Origin: Lachnospiraceae bacterium
GTDB taxonomy: Bacteria; Bacillota; Clostridia; Lachnospirales; Lachnospiraceae
Direction: 5' to 3'
Assembly (NCBI GenBank): GCA_015057165.1
Contig: SVEY01000008.1
Span: 46,140-110,139 of the forward strand
Length of the DNA: 64,000 nt
The notes beneath the pieces were generated by a model that saw only the letters and a program-made list of their open reading frames with translations, was not told the DNA's origin and did no database searches. The first letter of the stretch is position 1. Every line of letters starts with the position of its first letter. Positions 27,551 to 36,256 of this stretch are shown here, piece by piece. Made by a program: the position numbers and the translations under genes.

Positions 27551-28054
27551 ATGCAGAAAGTATTACAAGTAGGAACAATTATTAAGACTCATGGTATTAG
27601 AGGAGAGGTTAAGGTCTATCCTCTTACTGATGATGTTAATAGATTCAAGAAGCTTAAAGAAGTTATATTAGAACCAGAAAAAGATAATATTATATTAGAA
27701 ATCGAAGGTGTTAAATTCTTTAAGAATCTTGTTATTCTTAAGTTCAAGGGTTTTGATAATATAAATGATATTGAAATGCATACAAAAAAGGGCATATATG
27801 TTACAAGAGAAAATGCTGTAGAATGTGAAGAAGATGAATACTTTGTTGCTGACTTAATTGGTCTTGATGTAGTGACTGATGAAAATGAAGAGTTTGGCAA
27901 AGTTAAAGATGTAATTCACACAGGTGCAAATGATGTATATGTTATTGACTATAATGATAAAGAAGTTCTTGTTCCTGCAATAAAACAATGCATCAAAGAT
28001 ATTTCAATTAAAGATAATAAGATGACTATTCACTTAATGAAGGGATTAATATAA
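27551..28054 (+). CDS. rimM: 16S rRNA processing factor RimM
   Basis: RimM helps mature the 3' domain of the 30S subunit and binds S19. The N-terminal barrel begins VGTIIKTHGIRGEVKVYPLT and the C-terminal PRC-barrel includes EYFVADLIGLDV and DVYVIDYNDKEVLVPAI. The length of 167 residues is typical. trmD begins two bases after the stop. Confidence 0.96.
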   Translation: MQKVLQVGTIIKTHGIRGEVKVYPLTDDVNRFKKLKEVILEPEKDNIILEIEGVKFFKNLVILKFKGFDNINDIEMHTKKGIYVTRENAVECEEDEYFVADLIGLDVVTDENEEFGKVKDVIHTGANDVYVIDYNDKEVLVPAIKQCIKDISIKDNKMTIHLMKGLI

Positions 28055-28055
28055 T

Positions 28056-28736
28056 ATGAAATTCTATATCCTGACTTTATTTCCTGAAATGGTAATGTCT
28101 GGTCTTAATACAAGTATTATAGGTAGAGCTATGGACAATGGCTTAATTGATATTGAGGCTATTAATATTAGAGATTATACTATAGACAAACACAAGAAAG
28201 TAGATGATTATCCATATGGTGGTGGAGCTGGTATGGTTATGCAGGCACAACCTGTATATGATGCATATCAATCTATTGTTAAGAAGGTTGGACATAACAT
28301 ACCTTGTGTATATCTTACACCACAAGGCAGAACATTTAATCAATCAATAGCTAAAGAGTTTGCCATATTAGATGAAGTAGTCCTATTATGCGGACATTAT
28401 GAAGGAATTGATGAAAGAGTTCTAGAAGAAATAGTTACTGATTATATCTCAATAGGTGACTTTGTATTAACAGGTGGTGAACTTCCAGCAATGATGATGG
28501 TTGATGCAATATCCCGTCTTGTTCCGGGAGTACTTCATAATGATGATTCTACAGTACAAGAATCTTTTAGTAATAATCTGTTAGAATACCCGCAATATAC
28601 AAGACCCGAAGAATGGAATGGCAAGAGAGTTCCAAGTATTCTGTTATCAGGCAATCATGCCAAGGTAGAAAAATGGAGATATGATATGTCAGTAGAACGC
28701 ACCAGAAAATATAGGCCAGATCTATTAGAACAATAA
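28056..28736 (+). CDS. trmD: tRNA (guanine-37-N1) methyltransferase
   Basis: TrmD methylates G37 of tRNAs to prevent frameshifting. The SPOUT trefoil knot is seen in VVLLCGHYEGIDERVLEE (about residues 108-125) and ISIGDFVLTGGELPAMMMVD (about 132-151), with early DDYPYGGGAGMVMQ. The C-terminal TRPEEWNGKRVPSILLSGNH is conserved. The protein is 226 residues and in frame throughout. rplS follows but with its own promoter. Confidence 0.97.
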   Translation: MKFYILTLFPEMVMSGLNTSIIGRAMDNGLIDIEAINIRDYTIDKHKKVDDYPYGGGAGMVMQAQPVYDAYQSIVKKVGHNIPCVYLTPQGRTFNQSIAKEFAILDEVVLLCGHYEGIDERVLEEIVTDYISIGDFVLTGGELPAMMMVDAISRLVPGVLHNDDSTVQESFSNNLLEYPQYTRPEEWNGKRVPSILLSGNHAKVEKWRYDMSVERTRKYRPDLLEQ

Positions 28737-28753
28737 AAAAGTCTATATTTTCC

Positions 28754-28782
28754 TTGTTTTTTATTGGTTTTCGTGTTATAGT
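28754..28782 (+). promoter_or_regulatory. Promoter of rplS
   Basis: TTGTTT (28754-28759) and TATAGT (28777-28782) are 17 bases apart, in the gap after trmD and about 70 bases upstream of rplS. Confidence 0.65.
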
Positions 28783-28787
28783 ATACA

Positions 28788-28858
28788 AGTTGTGAATGAT
28801 AGATAGTCCGCTGATACATTATGTATTAAGAATGTCGAAGAATAATTAGGAGGTCACA
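28788..28858 (+). promoter_or_regulatory. Possible L19 leader (rplS 5' UTR)
   Basis: Rfam describes an L19 leader upstream of rplS in Firmicutes, and this stretch is in the right place and of suitable size. It contains a small stem ATACAT / ATGTAT (28814-28826). I cannot confirm the family consensus by eye, so this is a position-based suggestion. Confidence 0.35.
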
Positions 28859-28860
28859 TT

Positions 28861-29214
28861 ATGAACGCTAATGAAATAATTAAACAAATCGAAGCAGAGC
28901 AATGTAAAGAGTCTGTTGATGAATTTGCAGTAGGTGATACTGTTAAAGTTCATTGTAACATCAAAGAAGGAAATCGTGAGAGAATTCAGATTTTCGAAGG
29001 AACAGTAATTAAGAAACAAAACGGAAGCAACCGTGAGACATTTACTGTTAGAAAGTTCTCTAATGGTGTAGGAGTTGAGAAGACATTTCCACTTCATAGT
29101 CCTAACGTAGCTAAGGTTGAAGTAGTACGTAAGGGTAAAGTTAGAAGAGCTAAGCTTAACTACTTAAGAGATCGTGTTGGTAAGAGAGCAAAGGTTAAGG
29201 AAGCTATCCAATAA
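28861..29214 (+). CDS. rplS: 50S ribosomal protein L19
   Basis: L19 sits at the subunit interface of the 50S. The 117-residue protein has the family blocks [20 protein letters not shown] and the ending [25 protein letters not shown] precedes the ATG. Its own promoter and terminator mean that it can be transcribed as a single gene inside the cluster. Confidence 0.98.
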   Translation: MNANEIIKQIEAEQCKESVDEFAVGDTVKVHCNIKEGNRERIQIFEGTVIKKQNGSNRETFTVRKFSNGVGVEKTFPLHSPNVAKVEVVRKGKVRRAKLNYLRDRVGKRAKVKEAIQ

Positions 29215-29227
29215 AAGAACGGAATTT

Positions 29228-29256
29228 AAGAACAACCTTTGGTTGTTCTTTTTTTC
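29228..29256 (+). terminator. Terminator after rplS
   Basis: A perfect stem AAGAACAACC / GGTTGTTCTT with a three-base loop is followed by TTTTT. Confidence 0.93.
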
Positions 29257-29298
29257 TGATTATTGTATTATACAACTATACGATATATTGGAGAGATT

Positions 29299-29922
29299 AT
29301 GTGGTTTAGAGATTTAATTGACAAAATAAAAAAATTTTTTGAACATAGATTTTCCAGAGGTCTTAATTTTCAACGTAGACGTAGAAGGTTTAAGATTAAA
29401 GAGGTGCAAACTATAGCTATTAATGTTGGTATTGTAGTGTTGGTTGTGCTTATATCTTTTCTTTTAGTTTTTACATTTTTTACAAGTGTTAAGATGGCTG
29501 GAGTGTCTATGAAGCCCACAATTGAAGATAATACTAATCTTCTTATTAACAGAGGAAGTTATCTTATTTTCAAACCTAGTCATAATCATATTGTTGCCTT
29601 CAAGTCCTTATCTAATGAACAGGATACAACATATGTTAAGAGGATAGTGGGAGTTCCTGGTGATAAGATTACTATAAAGAGTGGCAGATTATATGTAAAT
29701 GGTGAGAAATATGATGATGTTGCTGATACTGAAGCAATTACATATAAGGGAATTGTTGAATCAGAATTAACTCTTGGAAATGATGAGTATTTTGTTCTTG
29801 GTGATAATAGAAATAATAGTGAGGACTCACGTTATCCAAGTATAGGTGTAATTAGTAAGGAGCAGATCAAAGGAAAAGTGTGGTTTAAGACCTCATTTGG
29901 TGATTTCGGTATTGTAAATTAA
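29299..29922 (+). CDS. lepB: Type I signal peptidase (first of two)
   Basis: The enzyme removes signal peptides at the outer face of the membrane. A strongly basic cytoplasmic stretch (QRRRRRFKIKEV) precedes one membrane helix (about residues 43-68). The catalytic Ser is in AGVSMKPT (about 69) and the catalytic Lys in TYVKRIVGVPGD (about 113); the GDNRNNSEDSR box completes the site. I chose the ATG at 29299 with GGAGAG upstream over an ATG at 29263 that lacks one. A second paralogue lies 0.9 kb downstream, after rbgA. Confidence 0.95.
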   Translation: MWFRDLIDKIKKFFEHRFSRGLNFQRRRRRFKIKEVQTIAINVGIVVLVVLISFLLVFTFFTSVKMAGVSMKPTIEDNTNLLINRGSYLIFKPSHNHIVAFKSLSNEQDTTYVKRIVGVPGDKITIKSGRLYVNGEKYDDVADTEAITYKGIVESELTLGNDEYFVLGDNRNNSEDSRYPSIGVISKEQIKGKVWFKTSFGDFGIVN

Positions 29923-29932
29923 GGAATTAATT

Positions 29933-30766
29933 ATGGATTATCAGTGGTATCCTGGTCATATGACGAAAGCTATTCGTCAGATGAAAGAAGATATAAAATT
30001 AATAGATATAGTAATAGAATTAGTTGATGCAAGAATTCCTAATAGCTCTAGGAATCCTGATATAGATAGTCTTGCTAATAATAAATCGAGACTTGTTATT
30101 CTTAATAAAAGCGATCTTGCTGATTCTGATAAGACAAAAGAATGGATGGAATATTTCAAAGAAAAAGGTTTCTATGTAATAGCAATTGATTCTAGAAAGA
30201 AAAATTCCATCAAAGAAGTTAGTAAGATTATAGAAAAAGCATGTGAAAAGAAACGTGAAAGAGACAGAAAGCGTGGTATTAAAAATAGACCAATTCGCGC
30301 TATGGTTGTAGGAATTCCTAATGTTGGAAAATCAACCTTTATTAATTCATATGCAGGCAAAGCAGCAACTAAGACTGGTAACAAGCCGGGAGTTACTAAA
30401 GGAAAACAATGGATTAGACTTAATAAATCTATTGAGTTACTAGATACACCAGGAATTCTGTGGCCGAAATTCGAAGATAGACAGGTCGGTTTTAACCTGG
30501 CCTGTATTGGTTCTATGAATGATAATATACTTGATAATTCTGAGATTGCTGTTGGAATTATTGAATATATACGAGGTAATTATGAAGGCCTTATTAATAA
30601 AAGATATGAAGTTGATGAGAGTAAGGATATAAATGATATTGTTACAGAAATTGCTAACAAAAGAAATTGTATAAAAAAAGGTCAGGAGATAGACTATAAT
30701 AAAGTATATAATTTGATTATTGATGAATTTAGAAGTGGTACAATAGGAAGAATTACATTAGAATAA
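29933..30766 (+). CDS. rbgA: Ribosome biogenesis GTPase RbgA (YlqF)
   Basis: RbgA is needed for late 50S assembly. The G motifs are circularly permuted: G4 NKSD (about residue 57) comes before G1 GIPNVGKSTFIN (about 126), then the switch region and G3 DTPG (about 170), typical of the YlqF/YawG family. The 277-residue length and position between rplS and rnhB match B. subtilis ylqF. Confidence 0.96.
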   Translation: MDYQWYPGHMTKAIRQMKEDIKLIDIVIELVDARIPNSSRNPDIDSLANNKSRLVILNKSDLADSDKTKEWMEYFKEKGFYVIAIDSRKKNSIKEVSKIIEKACEKKRERDRKRGIKNRPIRAMVVGIPNVGKSTFINSYAGKAATKTGNKPGVTKGKQWIRLNKSIELLDTPGILWPKFEDRQVGFNLACIGSMNDNILDNSEIAVGIIEYIRGNYEGLINKRYEVDESKDINDIVTEIANKRNCIKKGQEIDYNKVYNLIIDEFRSGTIGRITLE

Positions 30767-30785
30767 TGCAAAGGTAGTGGTAAAA

Positions 30786-31454
30786 ATGTCTAGAAAAGAA
30801 GATATTCTTTATAACAAAAATTCAAATAATGATAATGATTTAGATAAGAATCTAACATCAGAAAATGAAACAAAGGATAATAATACTAAGAAGGAAAAGA
30901 TTACAAAAACAGATGTAATAAAATTCTTATTATATATTCTTGCAATATTTTTAATTACATTTTGTATTCTTCATTTCCTTGGACAGAGAACAAGAGTAAG
31001 TGGTTCTTCTATGGAAGCGACACTTAGTGATGGAGATAACCTTATTGTAGATAAACTTACATATAGAATATGGGATCCGGAAAGATTTGATATTGTAGTT
31101 TTCCCTTATGAAGGACCAGGATCTTCTGATTCTTTCTTTGGTAAGACATATTATATTAAGAGGATAATAGGTCTTCCAGGTGAGACGGTTTATATTGATT
31201 ATGATGGCAATATATTTATTAATGGTGTTAAGCTTGATGAGAATTATGGACTTGCTAGAATTAGTAATCCGGGAATCGCAGCGGAACCACTTGTGCTTGG
31301 GGAGGATGAATACTTCGTAATGGGTGATAATCGTAATAACTCTAGTGATAGTCGATTTAGTAATGTGGGTCCTATTAAAGGGTCACATTTTACTGGAAGA
31401 GCGCTATGTAGAATCTATCCATTTGATAAGATATGTGGACTGACTGATAAATAA
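30786..31454 (+). CDS. lepB: Type I signal peptidase (second of two)
   Basis: This is a paralogue of the signal peptidase before rbgA. A polar Asn/Asp/Lys-rich cytoplasmic start leads to one membrane helix (about residues 45-66). The catalytic Ser is in SGSSMEAT (about 75), the Lys in YYIKRIIGLPGE (about 125), and the box GDNRNNSSDSR is intact. I prefer ATG 30786 over GTG 30777 because the GTG lies only two bases after the AAGG site. Two active-looking copies suggest different substrate preferences. Confidence 0.93.
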   Translation: MSRKEDILYNKNSNNDNDLDKNLTSENETKDNNTKKEKITKTDVIKFLLYILAIFLITFCILHFLGQRTRVSGSSMEATLSDGDNLIVDKLTYRIWDPERFDIVVFPYEGPGSSDSFFGKTYYIKRIIGLPGETVYIDYDGNIFINGVKLDENYGLARISNPGIAAEPLVLGEDEYFVMGDNRNNSSDSRFSNVGPIKGSHFTGRALCRIYPFDKICGLTDK

Positions 31455-31471
31455 TAAAGGGTTGATAATAA

Positions 31472-32233
31472 ATGAGTGATAAAACCATAAAACAAATTCA
31501 AGACGAATATAAAGGAACATCAGATAATATGCTTCCGACTTTTATCGAAGAATATATTAAGGATGGAAGACCAGGTGTATCTAAGATTATAAGTCAGGCT
31601 CAGAAGAAAATCATGAAACTTCAGAATGAGAGAGCACGTGTTCTTAAGATGACTGAGTTTGAGAAAAAGTATTCTGACTATGAATACATATGTGGAATAG
31701 ACGAAGTGGGAAGAGGCCCCCTTGCTGGCCCAACAGTGGCAGGCGCTGTTATTCTACCGAAAGATTGTATAATTTACTATATAAATGATTCTAAGAAATT
31801 ATCCGAAAAAAGAAGAGAAGAGTTATATGATGAAATAATGGATAAAGCTGTTGCTGTATCTACGGGAATTGTTGATGTAGATTCAATAAATGAGACTGAT
31901 AATATATCCATTTCAGTTTATGAAGCTATGAGACAGGCTATTGACAAGTTAGAAGTTAAGCCTGATTTGTTACTTGTTGATGCAGTAAAGATACCTGATG
32001 TTACTATTAAGCAGGTTCCAATTGTGAAAGGTGATGCCAAATCAATATCAATTGCTGCAGCATCTATTATTGCCAAGGTAACTAGAGATAGAATGATGGT
32101 GGAACTTGACGAGAAATATCCTGGATATGGTTTTAAGGACAATAAGGGATATGGAACTAAAGAACATATAAGTGCTCTTAAAACTCTTGGCAAGACACCA
32201 ATTCATCGTGATAAATTTATTAGAAATTTCTAG
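31472..32233 (+). CDS. rnhB: Ribonuclease HII
   Basis: RNase HII cuts RNA in RNA-DNA hybrids and removes single ribonucleotides from DNA. The acidic site is visible in CGIDEVGRGPLAGPTVAG (Asp and Glu near residues 75-76), DSKKLSEKRRE, and LLLVDAVKIP, followed by KGDAKSISIAAASIIAKVTR. An N-terminal helical extension of about 65 residues is typical of Firmicutes RnhB. It lies between lepB and a FliK-like gene, as B. subtilis rnhB precedes ylqG. Confidence 0.96.
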   Translation: MSDKTIKQIQDEYKGTSDNMLPTFIEEYIKDGRPGVSKIISQAQKKIMKLQNERARVLKMTEFEKKYSDYEYICGIDEVGRGPLAGPTVAGAVILPKDCIIYYINDSKKLSEKRREELYDEIMDKAVAVSTGIVDVDSINETDNISISVYEAMRQAIDKLEVKPDLLLVDAVKIPDVTIKQVPIVKGDAKSISIAAASIIAKVTRDRMMVELDEKYPGYGFKDNKGYGTKEHISALKTLGKTPIHRDKFIRNF

Positions 32234-32245
32234 TGAGGACATATT

Positions 32246-34111
32246 ATGCAGATATCTGATCTTGTTAATCAATACAACAACAACTTAGCAACAGGCAATG
32301 AGATATCTACGAAATCCCAGGGAGTAGAACAGCTTGTGTCTACTGTATCAAAACTCACTGCTGGACAGGTCTTTGAAGGGACTGTTAATTCTATAAAAGG
32401 TAATACTGTAATACTTGGCCTTAGTAGTGGACAGAATATAACTGCTACACTGGCTAAGGATATTTTATTAGAACAAGGTCAGTCTGTCTTTTTTCAAGTA
32501 AAATCTAATGATGGTCAAACTATTCAGATTAAGCCGGTTTCCAATAATGCTATGAACAATCCAACTCTCCTTAACGCACTTGATTCTGCAAATCTTGCTG
32601 TTAATGAGAGAAATGTTAATATGGTTAATAATATGATGAGAGAACAATTACCAATTGACTCTAATTCATTAAATAATATGGCCAGACTTGTTAATAGCAA
32701 TAATAATATAGATGTATCAACTATTATCCAAATGACTAAGCTTGGAATGGCTGTTACACCGGATATGGCTGCTCAATTTGAGAATTATAAAGCTAATCAG
32801 GCTTCTGTAATGAATATGATTTCTGATTTGTCTAATTCAATTCCTTCTATGCTTTCATCTGAGGAGTTAAGTTATTCAGAAGCAACTATGCTTAACAAGA
32901 ATATTATTAGTATCTTATCTCAGGAAGCAGTATCTACTTCTGACTCTGCAGTTGAAGTAAATGAAATAGCTAATCAGGCTGTTAATAGTAAGGGTGAAGT
33001 AATAGCAAATTCTAATGCCCCGGATTCTTCTAAAGCAGTATCAGGTAATGCTTTGCAGACAGGTAATGTTACCGTAAATGAACCACAAGGCTTGAGTATT
33101 GATAAGGGAATAGATTCATTTATACAACAGGTTAATAATAATTCTAATGAAAATACTGTAGTAAGTGGAAATAATATTGCTACAAATGAGAGTAGTCAGC
33201 CTAATCAAAATATTATTAATCAGGCTATTACTTCAGATATTGAAATAGAATATAATCAGGATTCTTTCCCTAGAAATACTATAGGTAATACTTTGACAGA
33301 AGCACAATATAAAGCCTTAAATGAGATGATTAAGAATGATACAACATTTCTTAATAATAATACGAAGTTAATTGATGAAAATGGTAATCTTAATCCGAAG
33401 GCTAATGTAACAGAATTCATGAGAAACTTTGCTGATTATATTGAAAATGTTAATGTATCAAAATCTTTTATAAAGAATCTCTTCGCAAGTGATTCATATA
33501 AAGCATTAATTAATAATATGACTGAACAGCAATGGACTTTAGATCCATCTGACGTTGCAAAAAAAGATCCAGTTAAAGCCTTATATGAAAAGTTAGAACT
33601 TAGTATGAGACAGCTTGAACAAGTCACAGCACAAATTAGCAAAGCTAATAGTAGTGTTACGAAAGCTACGGCAGAGATTAGAAGTAATATTGAATTTATG
33701 AATCAGGTTAATCAGACTTTTACATATGTTCAACTTCCAATTAGAATGTCTAGTCAGAATACTAATTCTGAGTTATTTGTATATAGAAATAAACAAAGCA
33801 AATCAGAAGATGATGAAATTAGTGCATTTCTTCATTTTGATATGGATCATCTAGGTTCAACAGATATATCTGTAAAACTTCATAATAGAAATGTGGATAC
33901 CAAATTCTATATGGAAGATGATAGAAGCTACGAACTAATAATGAATAATATAGATATCCTTCGTAAGAAAATTGAAAACAAAGGATACAATTGTAATATT
34001 AGTGTTGAAAATGAAGAAAAAAATGTTAATCTAGTAGAAGATTTTCTTACTCATAAAAGTGGAGGTACTACAAGTCCTGTATCAAGATATTCTTTTGATG
34101 TAAGAGCTTAA
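32246..34111 (+). CDS. FliK/YlqG-like flagellar hook-length control protein
   Basis: The 621-residue protein has a short N-terminal beta domain (LTAGQVFEGTVNSIKGNTVI, about residues 38-57), a long Asn/Ser/Gln-rich central region (about 100-370), and a C-terminal domain of about 110 residues with FLHFDMDHLGSTDISVKLH, resembling the FliK C-terminal (Flg_hook) domain. B. subtilis ylqG lies at the same site and precedes a FlhB-tail gene, as here. FliK measures hook length and switches export specificity at FlhB, so the pairing is meaningful, but this could be a paralogue with a different task. Confidence 0.78.
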   Translation: MQISDLVNQYNNNLATGNEISTKSQGVEQLVSTVSKLTAGQVFEGTVNSIKGNTVILGLSSGQNITATLAKDILLEQGQSVFFQVKSNDGQTIQIKPVSNNAMNNPTLLNALDSANLAVNERNVNMVNNMMREQLPIDSNSLNNMARLVNSNNNIDVSTIIQMTKLGMAVTPDMAAQFENYKANQASVMNMISDLSNSIPSMLSSEELSYSEATMLNKNIISILSQEAVSTSDSAVEVNEIANQAVNSKGEVIANSNAPDSSKAVSGNALQTGNVTVNEPQGLSIDKGIDSFIQQVNNNSNENTVVSGNNIATNESSQPNQNIINQAITSDIEIEYNQDSFPRNTIGNTLTEAQYKALNEMIKNDTTFLNNNTKLIDENGNLNPKANVTEFMRNFADYIENVNVSKSFIKNLFASDSYKALINNMTEQQWTLDPSDVAKKDPVKALYEKLELSMRQLEQVTAQISKANSSVTKATAEIRSNIEFMNQVNQTFTYVQLPIRMSSQNTNSELFVYRNKQSKSEDDEISAFLHFDMDHLGSTDISVKLHNRNVDTKFYMEDDRSYELIMNNIDILRKKIENKGYNCNISVENEEKNVNLVEDFLTHKSGGTTSPVSRYSFDVRA

Positions 34112-34127
34112 ATGTTTGGAGTTATCT

Positions 34128-34451
34128 ATGCCTGAGAAGAATTGGAAACCTAAAGAATTTGATAAAATTGATAAAGATAAAACTGCTGTTGCTTTAGCTT
34201 TTGAACCAGGCGATGTTGCTCCTAAGATTCTGGCATCTGGAAAAGGAGCTGTTGCAGATAAAATAATTGAGAAAGCAAAAGAGAATGATGTTCCTTTTTA
34301 TAAAGACAATAAACTGGCAGATACATTATCTAAACTTGATATAGGTGATGCAATACCGCCTGAGCTTTATGAAGTAGTAGCTGAGATTCTACTCTTTGTT
34401 GATGGAATGGATAAAGTTAAGGCAAAACTTGATGGATATACGCCTAAATAA
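34128..34451 (+). CDS. FlhB C-terminal-domain-like protein (YlqH family)
   Basis: The 107-residue protein matches the cytoplasmic tail of FlhB/YscU export-switch proteins: DKTAVALAFEPGDVAPKIL followed by ENDVPFYKDNKLADTLSKLD and IPPELYEVVAEILLFV. The membrane part of FlhB is absent, and the self-cleaving NPTH motif is not present at its expected place. The ATG at 34128 has TTTGGAG upstream; a TTG at 34116 overlaps this site. It is paired with the preceding FliK-like gene. Confidence 0.88.
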   Translation: MPEKNWKPKEFDKIDKDKTAVALAFEPGDVAPKILASGKGAVADKIIEKAKENDVPFYKDNKLADTLSKLDIGDAIPPELYEVVAEILLFVDGMDKVKAKLDGYTPK

Positions 34452-34520
34452 GTAATGAGGTGCTACGATAGTAGCGGAGTCCTCATTACATGGCGACGTT
34501 TTTGCGAAGCAAAAATGTTG
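34452..34520 (+). repeat. Structured intergenic element, copy 1
   Basis: GTAATGAGG (34452-34460) pairs with CCTCATTAC (34481-34489), enclosing a second stem GCTAC-GATA-GTAGC and an unpaired GGAGT. Next comes ATGGCGA and another hairpin, CGTTTTTGC-GAA-GCAAAAATG. It closely resembles the element at 43217, with base changes that keep the pairing. There is no U-tract, so it is not an ordinary terminator. Confidence 0.75.
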
Positions 34521-34542
34521 GATATTGAAAGGAATAAAAAAA

Positions 34543-34923
34543 TTGAATAAACGCGCAGTAGGATCAGCATACGAGAATAAAGCGAAAGAATATCTTGTTA
34601 GTAAAGGCGTAGATATTATTAAGTGTAATTATCATTTTCATAAAACTGGAGAAATAGATATAATATACTATGATAATGAATTTGAAGGCGGAAATTTAGT
34701 AAAATATCTATGCTTTTGTGAGGTAAAATATAGAAAGAGCGAATCTAGTGGCAGCGCAATTGAAGCAGTAGATTATCGTAAAAGAAAGAATATAAGTAAA
34801 GTTGCCATGGGATTTGTAAAACAACATAATATAAGTATGAGTCAACCAATGCGTTTTGATATAGTAACAATTGATGGTGATAATATCAATTGGATTAAAA
34901 ATGCATTTTTTTATGTTCAGTAA
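34543..34923 (+). CDS. YraN/UPF0102 family protein
   Basis: This small family has an endonuclease-like fold and unknown role. The 126-residue protein shows the family blocks GSAYENKAKEYLVSKG, HKTGEIDIIYYD and FCEVKYRKSES, with the Asp, Glu and Lys of the nuclease-like core. The start is a TTG at 34543 with AAAGGA nine bases upstream; an earlier TTG at 34525 has no ribosome site. It lies between ylqH and der, within the rnhB neighbourhood where yraN genes are often found. Confidence 0.9.
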   Translation: MNKRAVGSAYENKAKEYLVSKGVDIIKCNYHFHKTGEIDIIYYDNEFEGGNLVKYLCFCEVKYRKSESSGSAIEAVDYRKRKNISKVAMGFVKQHNISMSQPMRFDIVTIDGDNINWIKNAFFYVQ

Positions 34924-34933
34924 GGAGTAAAAC

Positions 34934-36256
34934 ATGAGTAAACCAGTGGTTGCTGTGGTGGGACGACCTAATGTAGGAAAGTCAACTTTGTTTAATTCTC
35001 TATGTGGAGAAAGAATATCTATTGTAAAAGATACACCCGGCGTTACACGTGACAGAATTTATGCAGATATTAATTGGCTTAATATAGAATTTACATTAAT
35101 TGATACAGGTGGTATTGAGCCTGATTCTAATGATATTATTTTATCGCAAATGCGTGAACAAGCACAAATTGCTATTGATACAGCAGATGTTATTATGTTT
35201 ATGACAGACGTAAGACAGGGGCTTGTTGATGCTGATTCTAAAGTATGCGATATGCTAAGACGTTCCAATAAGCCTATTGTACTTGTGGTTAACAAAGTAG
35301 ATGATTTTGATAAATACATGCCAGATGTATATGAATTCTATAATCTGGGAATTGGAGAACCACATCCTATTTCTGCGTCATCAAGACTTGGACTTGGTGA
35401 TATGCTTGACGAGGTAATATCACATTTTCCAGAACAGGAAGAATCGGATGAAGAAGATGAGACGCCTAAGATTGCAATTGTTGGTAAGCCTAATGTAGGA
35501 AAATCATCTCTTGTTAATAAATTATGTGGTAAAGACAGAGTTATTGTATCTGATATTGCAGGTACAACAAGAGATGCTGTTGATACCAGAGTAAAGTACG
35601 ATGGTAGAGAATATATCTTTATTGATACTGCTGGTATAAGAAGAAAGTCTAAGATTAAAGAAGAACTAGAGCGATTCTCAATTATTAGAGCTGTAACTGC
35701 GGTGGAGAAATCAGATGTTGTTATTATTATGATTGATGCTACAGAAGGTGTTACAGAACAGGATGCTAAGATTGCAGGTATAGCACATGAACGTGGTAAG
35801 GGTATAATTATTGCAGTTAATAAATGGGATGCAATTGAGAAAGATAATAAGACAGTTAATAAATTTAGTGAGAACATAAGAAGCATATTGTCCTTTATGC
35901 CTTATGCGTCAATAATATATATATCTGCCTTAACAGGTCAAAGACTACCAAAGATTTATGATATGATAGATGTTGTTCTTGCTAATAATTCTATGCGTGT
36001 TGCAACAGGAGTTCTTAATGAAATAGTATTTGAAGCAGTTGCTATGCATGAGCCACCTTCAGATAAGGGAAGAAGGCTTAAGATATTCTATGCAACACAG
36101 GTTGCTGTTAAGCCACCAACATTTGTTATTTTTGTTAATGATAAGAAACTTATGCATTTTTCATATGTAAGATATCTGGAGAATAGAATAAGGGAATCCT
36201 TTGGATTTGAAGGAACATCTCTTAAGTTTATAATAAGGGAGCGTAATGATGACTGA
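34934..36256 (+). CDS. der: Ribosome-associated GTPase Der (EngA)
   Basis: Der has two tandem G domains and is needed for 50S assembly. The first P-loop is GRPNVGKSTLFN (about residue 9) with DTGG, and the second is GKPNVGKSSLVN (about 183) with DTAGIRRKSK. NKVD and NKWD G4 motifs and a C-terminal KH-like domain (PPTFVIFVNDKKLMHFSYVR) follow. The 440 residues are typical. plsY overlaps its last 11 bases. Confidence 0.97.
   Translation: MSKPVVAVVGRPNVGKSTLFNSLCGERISIVKDTPGVTRDRIYADINWLNIEFTLIDTGGIEPDSNDIILSQMREQAQIAIDTADVIMFMTDVRQGLVDADSKVCDMLRRSNKPIVLVVNKVDDFDKYMPDVYEFYNLGIGEPHPISASSRLGLGDMLDEVISHFPEQEESDEEDETPKIAIVGKPNVGKSSLVNKLCGKDRVIVSDIAGTTRDAVDTRVKYDGREYIFIDTAGIRRKSKIKEELERFSIIRAVTAVEKSDVVIIMIDATEGVTEQDAKIAGIAHERGKGIIIAVNKWDAIEKDNKTVNKFSENIRSILSFMPYASIIYISALTGQRLPKIYDMIDVVLANNSMRVATGVLNEIVFEAVAMHEPPSDKGRRLKIFYATQVAVKPPTFVIFVNDKKLMHFSYVRYLENRIRESFGFEGTSLKFIIRERNDD

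Noticed and set aside
35338-35886. Long open frame on the minus strand, 182 codons
   Set aside because: It lies fully opposite der, has no ribosome site and its composition is that of a reverse reading of a real gene.
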